This document shows positions 1-11,705 of a stretch of 64,000 nt of DNA, in pieces. A program made the translations under genes and the position numbers. Positions within the stretch are counted from its first letter, which is position 1; every line of letters starts with the position of its first letter. The DNA is from Lytechinus variegatus (Eukaryota > Echinodermata > Echinoidea > Temnopleuroida > Toxopneustidae). The stretch lies in the NCBI RefSeq assembly GCF_018143015.1, contig NC_054746.1, positions 34,070,830 to 34,134,829 of the forward strand. Direction: 5' to 3'. A model generated the notes under the pieces. That model did not search any database. It saw only the letters and a program-made list of their open reading frames with translations, and was not told the DNA's origin.

Positions 1-410
1 TCTGAATCGGACAACTCGACCACTTGAATTCTTCTTCAAAATTTCATTAAATAAAATTTCAAACTTTACTTCAATAGTATTTTCCCGCATAATCCATGTT
101 TCTTCAATACATTCTCGACAGAAAAATTGACATTTCAGTGCGTTTTGAGCTATTTTGAAAGAAAATATAGCGAGTTCCCTTGCAACGAGAATAATCCGAT
201 ACCGCCGGCGAGCCGTGTTCATTAATCTTACAACTTGCAAATTTGAGTTGATTTTTCCGTCACTTTACATATTTTGATGGTGAGTGTGTGCTATTTTGTA
301 TTTTCATATTCCATTTTCACATTTCCTGTACTTATTTAAAGTTATTGCATTTTACAAAACTGATAATTAATGCAAACTTTTTGAGATAGTTCACCTGGAA
401 AGGACACCGA

Positions 411-490
411 TGCGGTGCTTCGCCTCGCCGGCCGGCCAGCTGGGCGACCGGCTGTGCTGTGATTGTGACTGAGTGAGGCAGTCGGCTCAA
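411..490. repeat. GC-rich block conserved in both palindrome arms
   Basis: A GC-rich segment containing GGCCGGCCAGCTGG sits in AT-rich DNA and is nearly identical to the inverted copy at 9412-9487. The contrast with the diverged flanks suggests slower change or a recent gene-conversion tract. It could be a promoter-like part of the element, but no start site can be assigned. Confidence 0.5.
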
Positions 491-910
491 CTAGAGCGAA
501 GTCAACTTACTTATTTTTAGTTAATATTTCCCATTTTCCAATGGCGAGAGTGTGCTATTTTTGTATTTTTACACTTCTACTTATTAAAAAGTGTTTTAAT
601 ATCACTAAGCTGATTATCATTAGGACAGTGACTGCGTGGTCTGAGAATGCGCTTCCCAATTAAAGTAACCAGCCTTGACGCCCTTCAGGCCGCGGGGGGG
701 GGGGGGGGGTGGTGCTTCCAACCAACATCTAAACCAATTAAGGAAATACATTTGTAAGTTATGAAGTTTACGATATGGAATAGTTTATTGAAAAAATGTA
801 TTGTACCGAAATTGAAAAACTTGTTTTTATAAAAATCTAAATTTTAAAACTTGCTTTTTCTTATCGAAAAACATGTCTCTTATTTTTTTACCTGTCAGTA
901 TCTGTCACAG

Positions 911-1114
911 CTTTTTAAAATGCAAATTCCACTGGAAACAACGGGTCTTCTGGAGGATACAAGCACTTGGGCTGGTCCCAACCACCTACACCCGGGATGA
1001 GGAGAAGAGATTTCATACTCGACAAGCGATGGCCTTTCCATTTCTTTCACGAGCAGAAATGATACCGAGTTCCAATGACTTGGGCATCAGAGCAGCAGTC
1101 CCTTGATCGATGAG
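911..1114 (+). other. Exon-like segment, left arm
   Basis: The segment is preceded by CTGTCACAG, a plausible acceptor, and followed by GATGAG/GTAAGTACA, a near-ideal splice donor at 1115. The inverted copy in the other arm keeps both signals. Small indels between copies (for example about 12 bases near 985-1000) do not respect a reading frame, so a non-coding exon is more likely than a protein exon. No protein was recognised. This is inference from splice-site-like motifs only. Confidence 0.3.
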
Positions 1115-1484
1115 GTAAGTACAGCTTCTTAGATAATAATCAAATTTGTGCACTTCATGCAGGCATATCAAATTTCTATTTTTATTTCTTGGTATTTTCA
1201 AATTCTTTAAATGGAAGAAAGAACAATTGAATTGAACATTTACTTATTATTTCTTTTATACATTGTTTGAATTGAAAAAAAAAATAACTTTTTTTTATAT
1301 ATATGCATTGTATTCATAAAAATTCAAAATTGCTTCTTAAAAATGTAACTACTACATGTTTAGGTTAAGTAGAAGTTGTAACATTCTAAATTAATTTTGG
1401 GTATGTAGGGGTTATGCTTAATTCATGAGGAACATTTATGTCATACACATATAGATGATACCAAGTATCGTTCAAGTGAGCTTG

Positions 1485-1984
1485 AAGGGAAAGTTCACCC
1501 TGACAAAAAGTTAATTGTAAAAACAGCAGAAAAAATAATAAAAAAATATTGACAAAGGTTTGAGGAAAATCCATCAAAGAATTGAAGTTATTAGAATTTC
1601 AATTATTGGATTTGTGATGTCATGTGCGAGCAGCATTTCTGCATAATAAATGGTAAAAAGTCAAGAAATTGTAATTTTCTAAGAAAATTGAAACTGGTTT
1701 TACTATTCCTTTTGTATATATTCAAAGACAAAACATTTCACACCCAAACATGAAAAGAAAACAAAAATAAGTCATCAGGAACCATTGAAAAAAATTGAAT
1801 TCATGAATTTTATATTACAAAACATATGGGGCAGCTGCTCATTTATGACGCCACAAATCTAATACTTAAAATTCAAATAACGTTTTGAAACTTTTCCTCA
1901 TACATTCACCAATATTTTTTTTGGTATATATTACTTTTCTGCTATTTTTACGACCAACTTTTTTTCAGAGTGAACTTTCCCTTT
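1485..1984. mobile_element. MITE nested in left arm
   Basis: Its ends are inverted repeats: AAGGGAAAGTTCACCCTGA at the left, and the complement of AAGGGAAAGTTCACTCTGA at the right. The interior pairs too (a block near 1610-1640 with one near 1830-1865). The corresponding site in the right arm lacks it, so it inserted after the arms formed. Confidence 0.7.
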
Positions 1985-2807
1985 ATGATATTGAATTAGT
2001 TGCAATTAATTTAACTTTAATATATTTAAAAGTATTTGCTTCTAAACTGAAGGTTGAAATGATTTGATTTGTTTCAGTAGCAAAAGAGGTGCAGAGCTTC
2101 AAATAGTTGAAATTACTTTATTTTATTTCTATCTTTCCAGCTCTTTGAGACCACCTGAATTGCAAGCTCTGTATGGCCAGTTTTTGTGTGACAAAATAAA
2201 AGATAAGGGTTGAAAATCCCTCCAGCTAAGTTAGGGATCATGTAATTGCCATGGAAACCAAATATAGTAATGTATAACAGGTTGTATATTCATGAAAGTG
2301 CAATTGTTGGATAAATGTTAATTTATATTGGCACTAATGTAATTTTAAGATTGTCCTTATTTTTAGCTTTACATAAACACCAAAAGCAGAGAATATTGTT
2401 CCCAGTTGGAATTGTGTCATATTTATTATCATAATAGTATTATCATAATTGTGGTAATGTAATCCTATTTGAAATTATGAACCAGTATTTATTTTGTGTG
2501 GGATATAATATGTTTTATATACACTGAAGTTCAATATGTGTTACTATGTAATTTTAGATCTGATCAAGTTTACCTTAATGTTACTTAATAAAACCCACTT
2601 AAATCCAAAGAAGTATTTTGAATATTTGGTTCTTGCACTATTTTGTATCCCTTTTCTCGCTAAATATTTACCTTTTATTGAGAGCTGTGTTGACGGGTTC
2701 CATGACATTTGCTCTGGCAAATTCCACACCATAATCTTATGAACAGCTTCAACCAGTAAGGTCTAAACCTAACTTAAAACCATATTGCAACCCTGAACCT
2801 CTATCTT

Positions 2808-2933
2808 AAGGGGCTTTCACAATTGCTCGTGTGATTGTTTGCGATCACTTGGTCACAATATATGTTGCACAGAATTGCAACGGTGAAGGGTCGTAAGTAG
2901 TCACGCAACCAATTGTGAAAGGGGCTTTAGACA
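2808..2933. mobile_element. Short MITE-like palindrome
   Basis: CTTTCACAATTG near the left edge is matched in inverted orientation by CAATTGTGAAAG near the right edge, with weaker pairing inside. It sits in the left palindrome arm. It carries no coding capacity. Confidence 0.45.
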
Positions 2934-2984
2934 AAATTAAGCCTGGGGCAATTGTCGCAGGAGCAAATGTTGTGTCAAATGGTA

Positions 2985-3540
2985 ATCAGATGGAGATGAC
3001 TGAGAGATGAAGATGGGAGGGGGTGAAGATGGTGAAAGGTGGGATGGCCATGATGAGGAGTGATGGAGTTGAGAGGGGTGTGGATGATGAGTGGGTGGAG
3101 ATGAGAGGAGGGATGGGGATGATGCAAGGATGGATGGAGATGATGCGGGGAGGGATTGAGATAAGGTTTAGAGATGAGGATGGAGATGGTGAGGAGTGGT
3201 GGAGATGGTGAGAGGATCGAGTAGAGATGATGAGGTGAATGGAGATGATGTGGAAGGGTTGACAGGAGTAGGGGGTGGAGATGAGAGAGATTGAAATGAA
3301 ATGGGGATGGAGATGCGAAAATGGTTGGAGAAGACGGGAATGGAGATAATGGGGGTGGAGATGTCAGGAGGCGTGTTGATAACGGGAGAAGAAAGATAAA
3401 GGGCAGGGGGGATCATCATCACAAACATTATTGCCTCCACCAACTTCATCATCATCAATATCATTACCGTCATCGTCATTATGACATCATCACCACAAAC
3501 TTCATCATTATCATTGGCGCAATGAGTGAAAGATTTTGAG
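2985..3540. repeat. GA-rich minisatellite then CATCAT repeat
   Basis: 2985-3400 is an imperfect purine-rich array of GGAGATGATG-like units; 3410-3530 changes to ATCATCACC-type repeats. Their complements occur in mirrored order at 5070-6030, so this low-complexity tract belongs to the giant palindrome. Apparent open frames here follow from the repeats and are not genes. Confidence 0.7.
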
Positions 3541-3779
3541 GGGTAAGATGTGGCCCATCATGCCAAAGTTATTTTTTTTTAATTGTGAATGAGTAAAATT
3601 TTTGACATTTTTATTAGACAAACTCATTTTTTTATTATAACATCATACTAAAACTTTTCTCTTTTCGTTTCTCTTTCATTCATTTTTTGGGGGGTATTTT
3701 ATCTTCTTTTTTTTGAGGGGGGTGCTCTTGCCCCCAAGACCATGATCCCCCACCACCTGTACCAACTGATGACATCACT

Positions 3780-4200
3780 CACTCACTTATTTCTTTTGTA
3801 TTTTATTATATGAAATATGAATATTTTTATTTTCTCGACATTTCATGTGAAATGAAGTTTCATTCCTCCCTGAACACGTGGAATTCCATTATTTTAACAT
3901 TTGTGCTTCAGGCAAGGAGGTCCTAATCATTAAATTTGTAAAAACTGAAATATTGTATAATTCAAACGATAAAAAACAAGAGAAGTAGTGAGTGGGTGAC
4001 ATCATCGACTCTCTCATTTGGATGTAACTGGCTCGTTCATATAACTATTTTGTTAAAAATAAGCGAAACTTTGAAATGTCATAACTTTCTTATTCTACAT
4101 CCGATTTTAATGAAGTGTCAGCATTGTGCTTGTCTGATTTTTCTCTATTGATTCTAATCAAAATTTTCTGAGTTGGGACTTGACCTTTAATGATAAGTTC
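3780..4200. mobile_element. Degenerate copy of the GTCCACC foldback MITE
   Basis: It carries the family core seen at 7577-8165 and 40966-41490: a GTGAGTG-type block, ATGTCATAACTTTCTTAT, then an A/T-rich stretch ending near GGGACTTGACCTTTAA. It lies in the loop of the giant palindrome. The left end is poorly preserved. Confidence 0.55.
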
Positions 4201-4599
4201 CGAAAATTGGGGCATCAAGTTTTACCCATCAATCCTTCTGTCAAAAATTTATCAATAAATCAACTCAATCAATGTGCAATATGCTTGATCAAACATTCAT
4301 TTTTTTCAATAAATTATTTAATAAATCATCATCGGCCTTATCAGTCAATTTCTTGGTAATCATTTGGCACCCCCTAGTTCAAGTATCAACCCCCCCCTTA
4401 GTTCAAACATCAATTTTGCACTCCTACATGGATAGAACATGGCAGCGGATAAGGTTTTAATATCAATGACACCCTTAAAATTGTTATGAGGGAATGTGGT
4501 GACCGGGGATAAAATCTTTGAAGAATTTGAATAGTAAAACTTAGTTGATTCTAGAGCAAATTGATGACATGAATGAAATAGTACATTAATACATAATAT

Positions 4600-5060
4600 G
4601 GCCCACATATATAGCGATTATTTTTCTTTGTGGTCGAAAAAACTTGGTAGGGCTTGAGCGATTTTTTTGGGGGAAGGGGGGCTTTAATCCCCCCCCCCCA
4701 AAAAAAAAAACACGCACCTGAAGAAGAGCAAAAGGGAGGGAAAGAAGAAGAGAAAAAGTGGAAAGACAGAGCGAATGAAACAGTGGAATGGGGGATAAAG
4801 GAAAGAGGAAAAAGAAAAAAAAACAGAAAAAGCGAGAGAAGAGGGGAAGAGAGTGACGGTCCAACTTTAGGCCTTTTGAGATAACCTAATCCTGTTTTTT
4901 AGAATGAAATTATGATTTTCTTAAACTTTGGTCTGCAGGATTATCCCCACAACATATTTATCTTGGTGCCCCCTACAAAAGTTCAAGGCCCCCAGTGCAC
5001 CCAAAGCTGAATAAACCCAGCTACTTCATGCACTGATGAGATCGAGTCAATGGATTGCAT
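4600..5060. other. Unassigned loop of the palindrome
   Basis: The stretch has homopolymer runs (G and C tracts near 4666-4698, then AAGAAGAG purines to about 4860). No gene or clear repeat ends were seen. Confidence 0.4.
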
Positions 5061-5069
5061 CATTTCCAA

Positions 5070-6030
5070 GAGGTTCTCAATAATATTCCTGAGATGATGA
5101 AAAGGATGTTGGTGGCGATGGTGATGATAATGATGAACATTGGTGATGACGGTGACAATGGTGGTGATGATGATATTGGTGATCATGATGATGATGATTA
5201 TGATGGCGATTATACTGGTGATACGATGACAATAATGGATGATGTTGTGATGATGGTGGTGATGGTGGCGATGATGGTGATGTGATGAAGATTATGGTGA
5301 TAATAATGATGGCGATGATTATGATGATGATGGATGAGAATGATATTGGTGGTGATGATAATGATGTTGGTGTGATGATGATGGTGGTGATGGCAATAAT
5401 TGTGATATTGATGGTGGCGATGATAGAGACGATGATGTTGGTGATGATGTTGAATGATAATATGAAGATGATGATGATGATGACAGCGATAGTGATTATG
5501 GTGATGATGATAAGTGGTGATAATGATGGCGATGAAAATAGCGATAACGATTGTGGTGATGATGATGATAATTAAGATAATGGTGATGATAATGATGGCG
5601 ATGATAATAGCATAGTGATTTGGTGGTGATGATGATGATGGTGGTGGTGATGGCAATGATTGTGACGATCGTGGTGGCGATGATAGAGATGATGTTGGTG
5701 GTGAACTGGTGATGATGTTCCATTCCTCCTCTACATCCCCTCATCTCCATCGCCTCCTCATCTCTGCTCCTCTCAGCTTCATCTCTCATCCTCTCAGCTT
5801 CATCTCTCATCGTCATCCCCTCCATCCTTTCCCTCATAATTTCAATCCGTCCTCTCATCATCTTTTCCTCTCATCTCCATCCTTCCTTTCATCTCCATGC
5901 CTCCTCTCATCATCTCTATCCCTCTCATCTCCATCCTTCTTCTCATCTCCAACCCACTTTTCATTACCATCCTTTTCACTTCACCGTCTCCATCCCTCCA
6001 ATTTCAACTTCATCTCTCCCAAAATGTCCA
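5070..6030. repeat. GATGAT microsatellite then TC-rich minisatellite
   Basis: 5070-5715 is an imperfect GATGGTGATGAT array; 5716-6030 is a pyrimidine-rich array of CTCATCTCCATCC-type units. Together they form the complement, in reverse order, of 2985-3540. Reading frames of 70-150 residues open on both strands are products of the repeat. Confidence 0.75.
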
Positions 6031-6212
6031 CCTGATCACCACAGCACTTAACAGTGAAATGTTCAGCAGAAAAAAATACATGGGAGTAATAGAACCCAAT
6101 ATTCACAATACTTTTTAGTAGACTCTTTATTTTCTATGTAACAATGTGATAAACTTGATCACAACTAAAATTACTAAGTAACACATAATTTTCTGTTATA
6201 TCTTACAAACAG

Positions 6213-7084
6213 TAGGGGAAGGCGGGGTAAGTTGTGATAGTTTTTGCTTTTTGCATGTTAAAATTGATATGATTAATAATCTTGTCGAAATAAGTACCTT
6301 GCCTTTAAATTTAATTCTTCTGAAATATTTTCCACCTATATATAACTTTCTATCCCCACACTGAAAGTCATCGTGACCTTTAAAAAAAAACAATGTCAAA
6401 TGGCTCAACTTGCCCCATATATGGGGTAAGTTTGAGCCATCTTCTGGGGTATGTTGAGCCTCAAAAACTATGTACAAAGTGTATGAGGGGGGAACCAGCA
6501 TGTCAATTTTTTGTTTAGTCTTTTCACTTGCTAATTCTCTATAAATACTAACATCCTTTAAAAGGAAAAGAGCAGTCATGTAAATTTGCTCCTTTCAGCC
6601 GGCATTTCAATCAATTTTTATGGTTTGTTTGTTTTTTAAGATACATTACCATAGGAATTACCATGGCTCAACTTGCCACATGCTGTTCGGCTCAACTTAC
6701 CCCAGTCCGAACTAAGTGCGATAATTTTGTATCCACACATTTATTATGCATCCATCATATAAAAGACTATGACAAGAATGAAGATCTACCGGTATACCTG
6801 GACTAACAATGTTGTTATCATGTCTTTATTATATTTAAAGACGTGTGTGTTTATAAAGCACTTATTTATTTCACACTCTTTTTTTACTTTTTTGGCTGAA
6901 ATTCATATTTTTCCCTCTAAAAAACTACTTTTTGTTTCAAAGTTGAAAACATTGTGGTGGGGTTAGGGGTTATGCTATGGGTCATCAATACATGACACCA
7001 CCACAGTGTCTGACTCATTCATTATTGGCCTGGGGCTGGTGGCTCAACTTGCCCCTATGCTCAACTTACCCCGCCTTCCCCTAT
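6213..7084. mobile_element. TIR element with GGCTCAACTTGCCCC motifs
   Basis: The terminal inverted repeats are GGGGAAGGCGGGGTAAGTT at the left and its complement at the right, each next to TA, consistent with a TA target duplication. The interior holds at least five more copies of the 15-mer GGCTCAACTTGCCCC or close variants in both orientations (near 6400-6460, 6663-6710 and 7040-7075). It splits the right palindrome arm between sequences matching 2400-2530 of the left arm. It has no transposase frame and is a non-autonomous DNA element. Confidence 0.8.
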
Positions 7085-7576
7085 AGCATAACAAAACATG
7101 GTCTTGTTATGCTGTTGAAAAAAAAACATACATAAAGAAAATCAAATAGTGCACCATTCCTGGTATATTTGTTTATTATTTATATATTCACAAATTCATG
7201 TGTGCCCAGTCATACTTTTGCCTCTTAGTATAAAAAGCAATTGCCAGTCCAACTTCAGACAAATAATTCCTGCTATACTTCCTTAAACTTAAAGCCTGCT
7301 ATTATTTTTGTATACTATTTGTGCATATTCACATATTCATGTGTGCCCATACTATATTTGTTGATTTGTAACTCTGATTGAGAACAATATTCTCTGCTTT
7401 GGGTGCGAATGTAACAATATAGACAATCTTAAAACTACAATAGTAACCATACACATTAACATGTAAAAATTAATTGCCCCTTTTGGTTTAAGAATATACA
7501 TTTCAAAATTTATTGCATGATTACCATGACAACTAACTTAACCCTAACTTATGTAGAGGGCTCTTTCAAGGTTAAT

Positions 7577-8165
7577 TAAGTCCACCCCAGAAAAATGCTA
7601 ACTTGTATACATAGAGAAAATCAAACTAGTATAGTGCTAAAACTCATCAAAATCGGATTTAAAATAAAGTTATGACATTTTAAATTTTCGCTTATTTTTC
7701 GTAAAACAGTGATATGCACAAATAGGTACCGATAAGTAAGTCGATGATGCCCATCACTCACTATTTCTCCTTTTTTTATTGTTTGAATAATAAATATTTC
7801 ATCTTTTTAAATAGATCTGATTTGACAATAAGGACTAATTTGACTGAACCATATTAGCATTAAACAATGATAATTCCACATGTTCAGGGAGGAATTAATC
7901 GTTGTATCACTTGACAATGAGGAGAAAATTAGAATATTTCATACAATAAAATACAAAAGAAATAGTGAGTGGATAACGTCATAGTCTCCTCATTTGCATA
8001 CCAGCCAGGATTTGCAGATAACTGTTTTGTGAAATTAAGCGAAACTTTAAAATGTCAAGACTTTCTAATTTTACATCCGACTTTGATGAAATTTTCAGTG
8101 TTATGCTTGTTGGATTTCTCTCTTTTTATTCAAATCAATTTTTTGTTAGAGTGGACTTGTCCTTT
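7577..8165. mobile_element. Palindromic MITE (GTCCACC family), full copy
   Basis: It starts TTAAGTCCACCCC and ends GAGTGGACTTGTCCTT, an inverted pair, and its interior also pairs: GAAAATTTTCAGTG-type and TTCGCTTATTTT/AAATTAAGCGAA-type blocks mirror each other. Related copies are at 3780-4200 and 40966-41490. It is inserted in the right arm of the giant palindrome only. Confidence 0.8.
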
Positions 8166-8738
8166 CAGCACTTCCTTACAATTTTGTTTTATAAATAAAA
8201 ACAAGCTAAGTACGGTTTGCAATCCATGTTGTCTCAACTAAGTCAAACAGCTGAAAAGATGAAATGAAGTATGAAATGAATTATTGACAAAATTATTGTA
8301 ATTTCAAATATTTGAAGATCTGCAGTCTGCACCTCTTGATAATAAAAGAAATTAGACCATTTTCAATCGTCACCTTGTCTTGAACAATTTAGAAGCAAAT
8401 ACAAGTTTAATATATCAAAGTTAAGTTAATTTGCTAAACACACTAGAACTATACCTGTTATATTCTGGAATAATTACATAACATAAAGGATCCACATAAA
8501 TTTCGCATTACCATACCCAAAAATTAATTTGAAATGTTACAACTTCTACGAAACCTATAAGTAATTTTTTTGTTCAATTCAAACAATGTATAAAGAAAAA
8601 AAGTAAATTCATTTATATTCAATTGTCCATTCTTTCTTTTAAAGAATTTGAAAATACAAAAAAAATTAAATTTCACTTTGATATGCCTGCATGAAGTGCG
8701 CAAAAATTGATTTATTGTATCTATAAAGCTGTATTTAC

Positions 8739-8932
8739 CTCATCGATCAGGGGACTGCCGCTCTGATGCCCAAGTCACTGGAACTCGGTAATATTTCTGC
8801 TCGTGAAAGAAATGGAAAGGCCATCGCTTACAAGTCGAGTATGAAACCTCTTCTCCTCATTCCTGGTACAGCCCAAGTGCTTGTATCCTCCAGAAGACCC
8901 ACTGTTACCAATGGAAGTTGCATTAAAAAAAG
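8739..8932 (-). other. Exon-like segment, right arm
   Basis: This is the inverted counterpart of 911-1114. On the minus strand it begins after CTGTCGCAG and ends GATGAG/GTAAATAC, keeping acceptor and donor. It is one of the better-conserved blocks shared by the arms. No protein is recognised. Confidence 0.3.
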
Positions 8933-9904
8933 CTGCGACAGTAATCGATAACGAAAAAGCAAGTTTTTAGATTTTGATAAAAAGTTAAGTTTTTCAATTT
9001 CGGCAGAGTACATTTCATTTTTCAATAAATTATTCAATTTTGATAATTATAAATACCCAATATATTGTCAGTTGTTTACCCCTGCCCTTCAAAACTTCGA
9101 AAACAATAAAAAAATTATAGTTATTTAAGAAAAAAAAATAAACAATGACACTTTCCTACAAAAATTGTAAACTTCATATCTACATGTAGTTACATGTACA
9201 TATGCCGGCTACGAAGACATTTTCAAATCTATTTCCCTTTTTTAGTTAGAGACATTAAAATTTAAAAAAAAAACCTTTTCAATAAGTGGAAGAAGCGTAA
9301 AAATACAAAAATAGCACACTCTCGCCACTGGAAAATGAGCAATATGTCAAGAGACGGAAAATTAACTGAAATAAGTAAGTTGACCTCGCATAGCATAGCT
9401 AGCTAGTTGAGCTGACTGCCTCACTCAGTCACAATCACAGCACAGCCGGTCGCCCAGCTGGCCGGCCGGCGAGGCGAAGCACCGTACCGTATCGGTGTCC
9501 TTTCCAGGTGAACTATCTCACAAAGTTTGCATTAAGTATCAGTTTTGTGAAATGCAATAACTTTAAATAAGTAAAGGAAATGTGAAAATGGAATATGAAA
9601 ATACAAAATAGCACACACTCACCATTAAAATATGTAAAGTGACGGAAAAATCAACTCAAATTTGCAAGTTGTAAGTTGAATGAACACAGCTCGCCGGCGG
9701 TATCGGATTTTTCTCGTTGCAAGGAAACTCGCTTTATTTTCTTTCAAAATAGCTCAAAATGCACTGAAATGTCAATTTTTCTGTCGGGAATATATAAAAG
9801 AAACATAGATTATGCGGGAAAATACTTTTGAAGTAAATTTTGAAATTTAATTTAATGAAATTTTGAAGAAGAATTCAAGTGGTCGAGTTGTCCGATTCAG
9901 AGCC

Positions 9905-10000
9905 AACCCTGGACAACTCGACCGGGACGAGTTGTCCAGGGCAGCGGGTCGGGCTGTCCAGGGTCGGGCTGTCCGGTGGTCGGGCTGTCCCGGAACCATG
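9905..10000. repeat. Hairpin and tandem GGTCGGGCTGTCC motif at palindrome end
   Basis: TGGACAACTCG and CGAGTTGTCCA form an 11-bp stem with a 7-base loop at about 9909-9937. It is followed by three copies of a GGTCGGGCTGTCC-like motif to about 9990. The stem sequence is itself part of the arm terminus (also at bases 8-20). This may mark subterminal repeats of the element. Confidence 0.6.
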
Positions 10001-10140
10001 AACGGAACGCGATTTACGGTATCTTCGAAGCTCAAACACAAAACTTATTGCAATTGTAATAAGGTTCAAGATCTTCTCGGTGCGATTTATCGCTATCTCC
10101 GAAGAGCTGAGGATCAAAACACAGAGAGAGAGAGAGAGAG

Positions 10141-10381
10141 GGGTGCTAAAATGCGGGCTAAAATGTTCATAAACGGTAAACCCCACCAGAAAATGTACTA
10201 TTTTATGCTGAAAATTTAATGTAGACAATAACACTAGAGTTCAGCGAACCGAGAAAGACAAACTTTATTGAATGTAATATTTTATCACCTTACTCTACAA
10301 TTAAATATCCAAATGATGGCAGAATTTGATCAATTTTAAATATTTCAATTTCTGGTGGGGTTCACTTACTTTTTAGCACCA
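10141..10381. mobile_element. Tc1/mariner-type MITE
   Basis: The left end GGTGCTAAAATG...GTAAACCCCACCAGAAA is mirrored by TTTCTGGTGGGGTTCAC...TTTTTAGCACCACTG at the right, followed by TA. CAGTGGTGCTAAAA-type termini and a TA target suit Tc1/mariner. About 240 bp, non-coding, preceded by an (AG)n run at 10121-10140. Confidence 0.7.
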
Positions 10382-11106
10382 CTGTATCTCTATGTCCAGC
10401 TCATGTTGATAAACAGTACGCATAAAACAGTTTACGCCTATAAATGATCCTATAAAATAGGTAAATAATCAAAGGTTTTTTTTCCCCACATTTATACATT
10501 GGTAAAGATCTCTTTAAGAGAATTACGATATAAGGAAAAAAAATCTGCTTGAGTGTGCACCGCTTATATTTTAAAGTTCGTGAAAAATGATTTGCGCAAT
10601 ATCGATAATAGACTTTCATCGTGAAGAGCACATGGACGAGCTAAGAAGATTGATTTGAAAACATATTTTACCTTAACTTCATGCCAAATGCGCCCATCCC
10701 TTCCTCCCCACCCACCGAGACAATCGTGATGATGTCTGCTTTTACTGAGCTGTGATTCACATGAAATGGATTAGGCTCTATTTCGTTCTGTTAATCATTA
10801 TCCTGCTAGGCAAAAGTGTAGAGAAACATCTTTAAAACAAATATGAAATGTAAACCTACTTTAAATGATGAAAAAATTAGTAAAAAGTTAATGCTGGAGA
10901 TGTCTGAAACAAACTTTTGTTTGCATTCATTAATGTCCTCAGTTGCAGCTGGAACAAAAAGGGTAAAGTCTGTGCTTACCTAGGGGCACAATGATAATAA
11001 GGGTGACAAAGTTGTCACAAAATTTTAAAATGTATTTGTTTTATTTCAATTTGCTTTCCGTTTTTCCTCCAACACAGATTCTTTTTCTTCTTCTGTTGGT
11101 TTGAGT

Positions 11107-11136
11107 GGCGAGTAGTCATATTTGACTACTGTCGCC
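11107..11136. repeat. Hairpin
   Basis: GGCGAGTAGTCA and TGACTACTGTCGCC form an almost perfect stem around TATT. It stands alone in AT-rich DNA. Function unknown. Confidence 0.55.
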
Positions 11137-11705
11137 ATTTGACTTCATCTAAAAATATTTCACGTCTTATATCACACAATTATTCTTATCTTTATATTTT
11201 ATCTTTATCTTTTTTTTCTTTTATTTCAATGATATTTACTGAATCACAGTCAATATCTTAATGCGAACGAGCGAAGCTAACCCGTTTTCAGAATAATTCA
11301 AAAAATATCTTTCATGGGATGTGAAATAAGATAACTGTGGCGAGTGAGAGAGCCTTGAAAAACTTGCTTCAGTTGTTTAAAACAATGTGCATAAGAGAGA
11401 GTAGTAATGGTAATTTATTGATAAGAAAAGGGAAAAGAAATATAAAGTTGATTTATACAAAAATAAGGATAAAACAGTCGAGATTTGTTCAAAGAAAATC
11501 CATTTTGTTCCTTAGAAGTGAGTTCAGAATAAAGAAAATATGGGAACATAATTATTATCGGGTATAACGCACGGTGCCTTATGAAATGATTTTAGAAATG
11601 GCACAATGATGCAAATGAAAAGATTGCAGATCATGTAGGGAAAATATTGAATAATATTTAAGATTATATTCTGGCGCGAAGCGCAAGCAAACAATTTATA
11701 TAGTA

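Larger units (their letters stand above)
1..9900. mobile_element. Giant imperfect palindrome (foldback element or inverted duplication)
   Basis: Bases 1-31 reappear inverted at about 9871-9900, and the match continues inwards in order: 185-300 with 9605-9722, 411-490 with 9412-9487, 930-1115 with 8735-8915, 1375-1405 with 8510-8545, 2010-2045 with 8390-8430, 2165-2250 with 7500-7570, 2530-2585 with 6130-6190, and GA-rich 3000-3400 with TC-rich 5720-6030. The arms are diverged (by eye about 75-90% alike) and differ by insertions, so this is an old structure and not a simple assembly mirror. The loop is roughly 3540-5070. The left end may lie outside the window. No protein gene is supported. 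Large foldback transposons (the TU class) are known from sea urchins; an inverted segmental duplication is the alternative. Confidence 0.8.

Noticed and set aside
5210-5861. Histidine/isoleucine-rich frames
   Set aside because: Translations of GATGAT and its complement; no sign of a gene.
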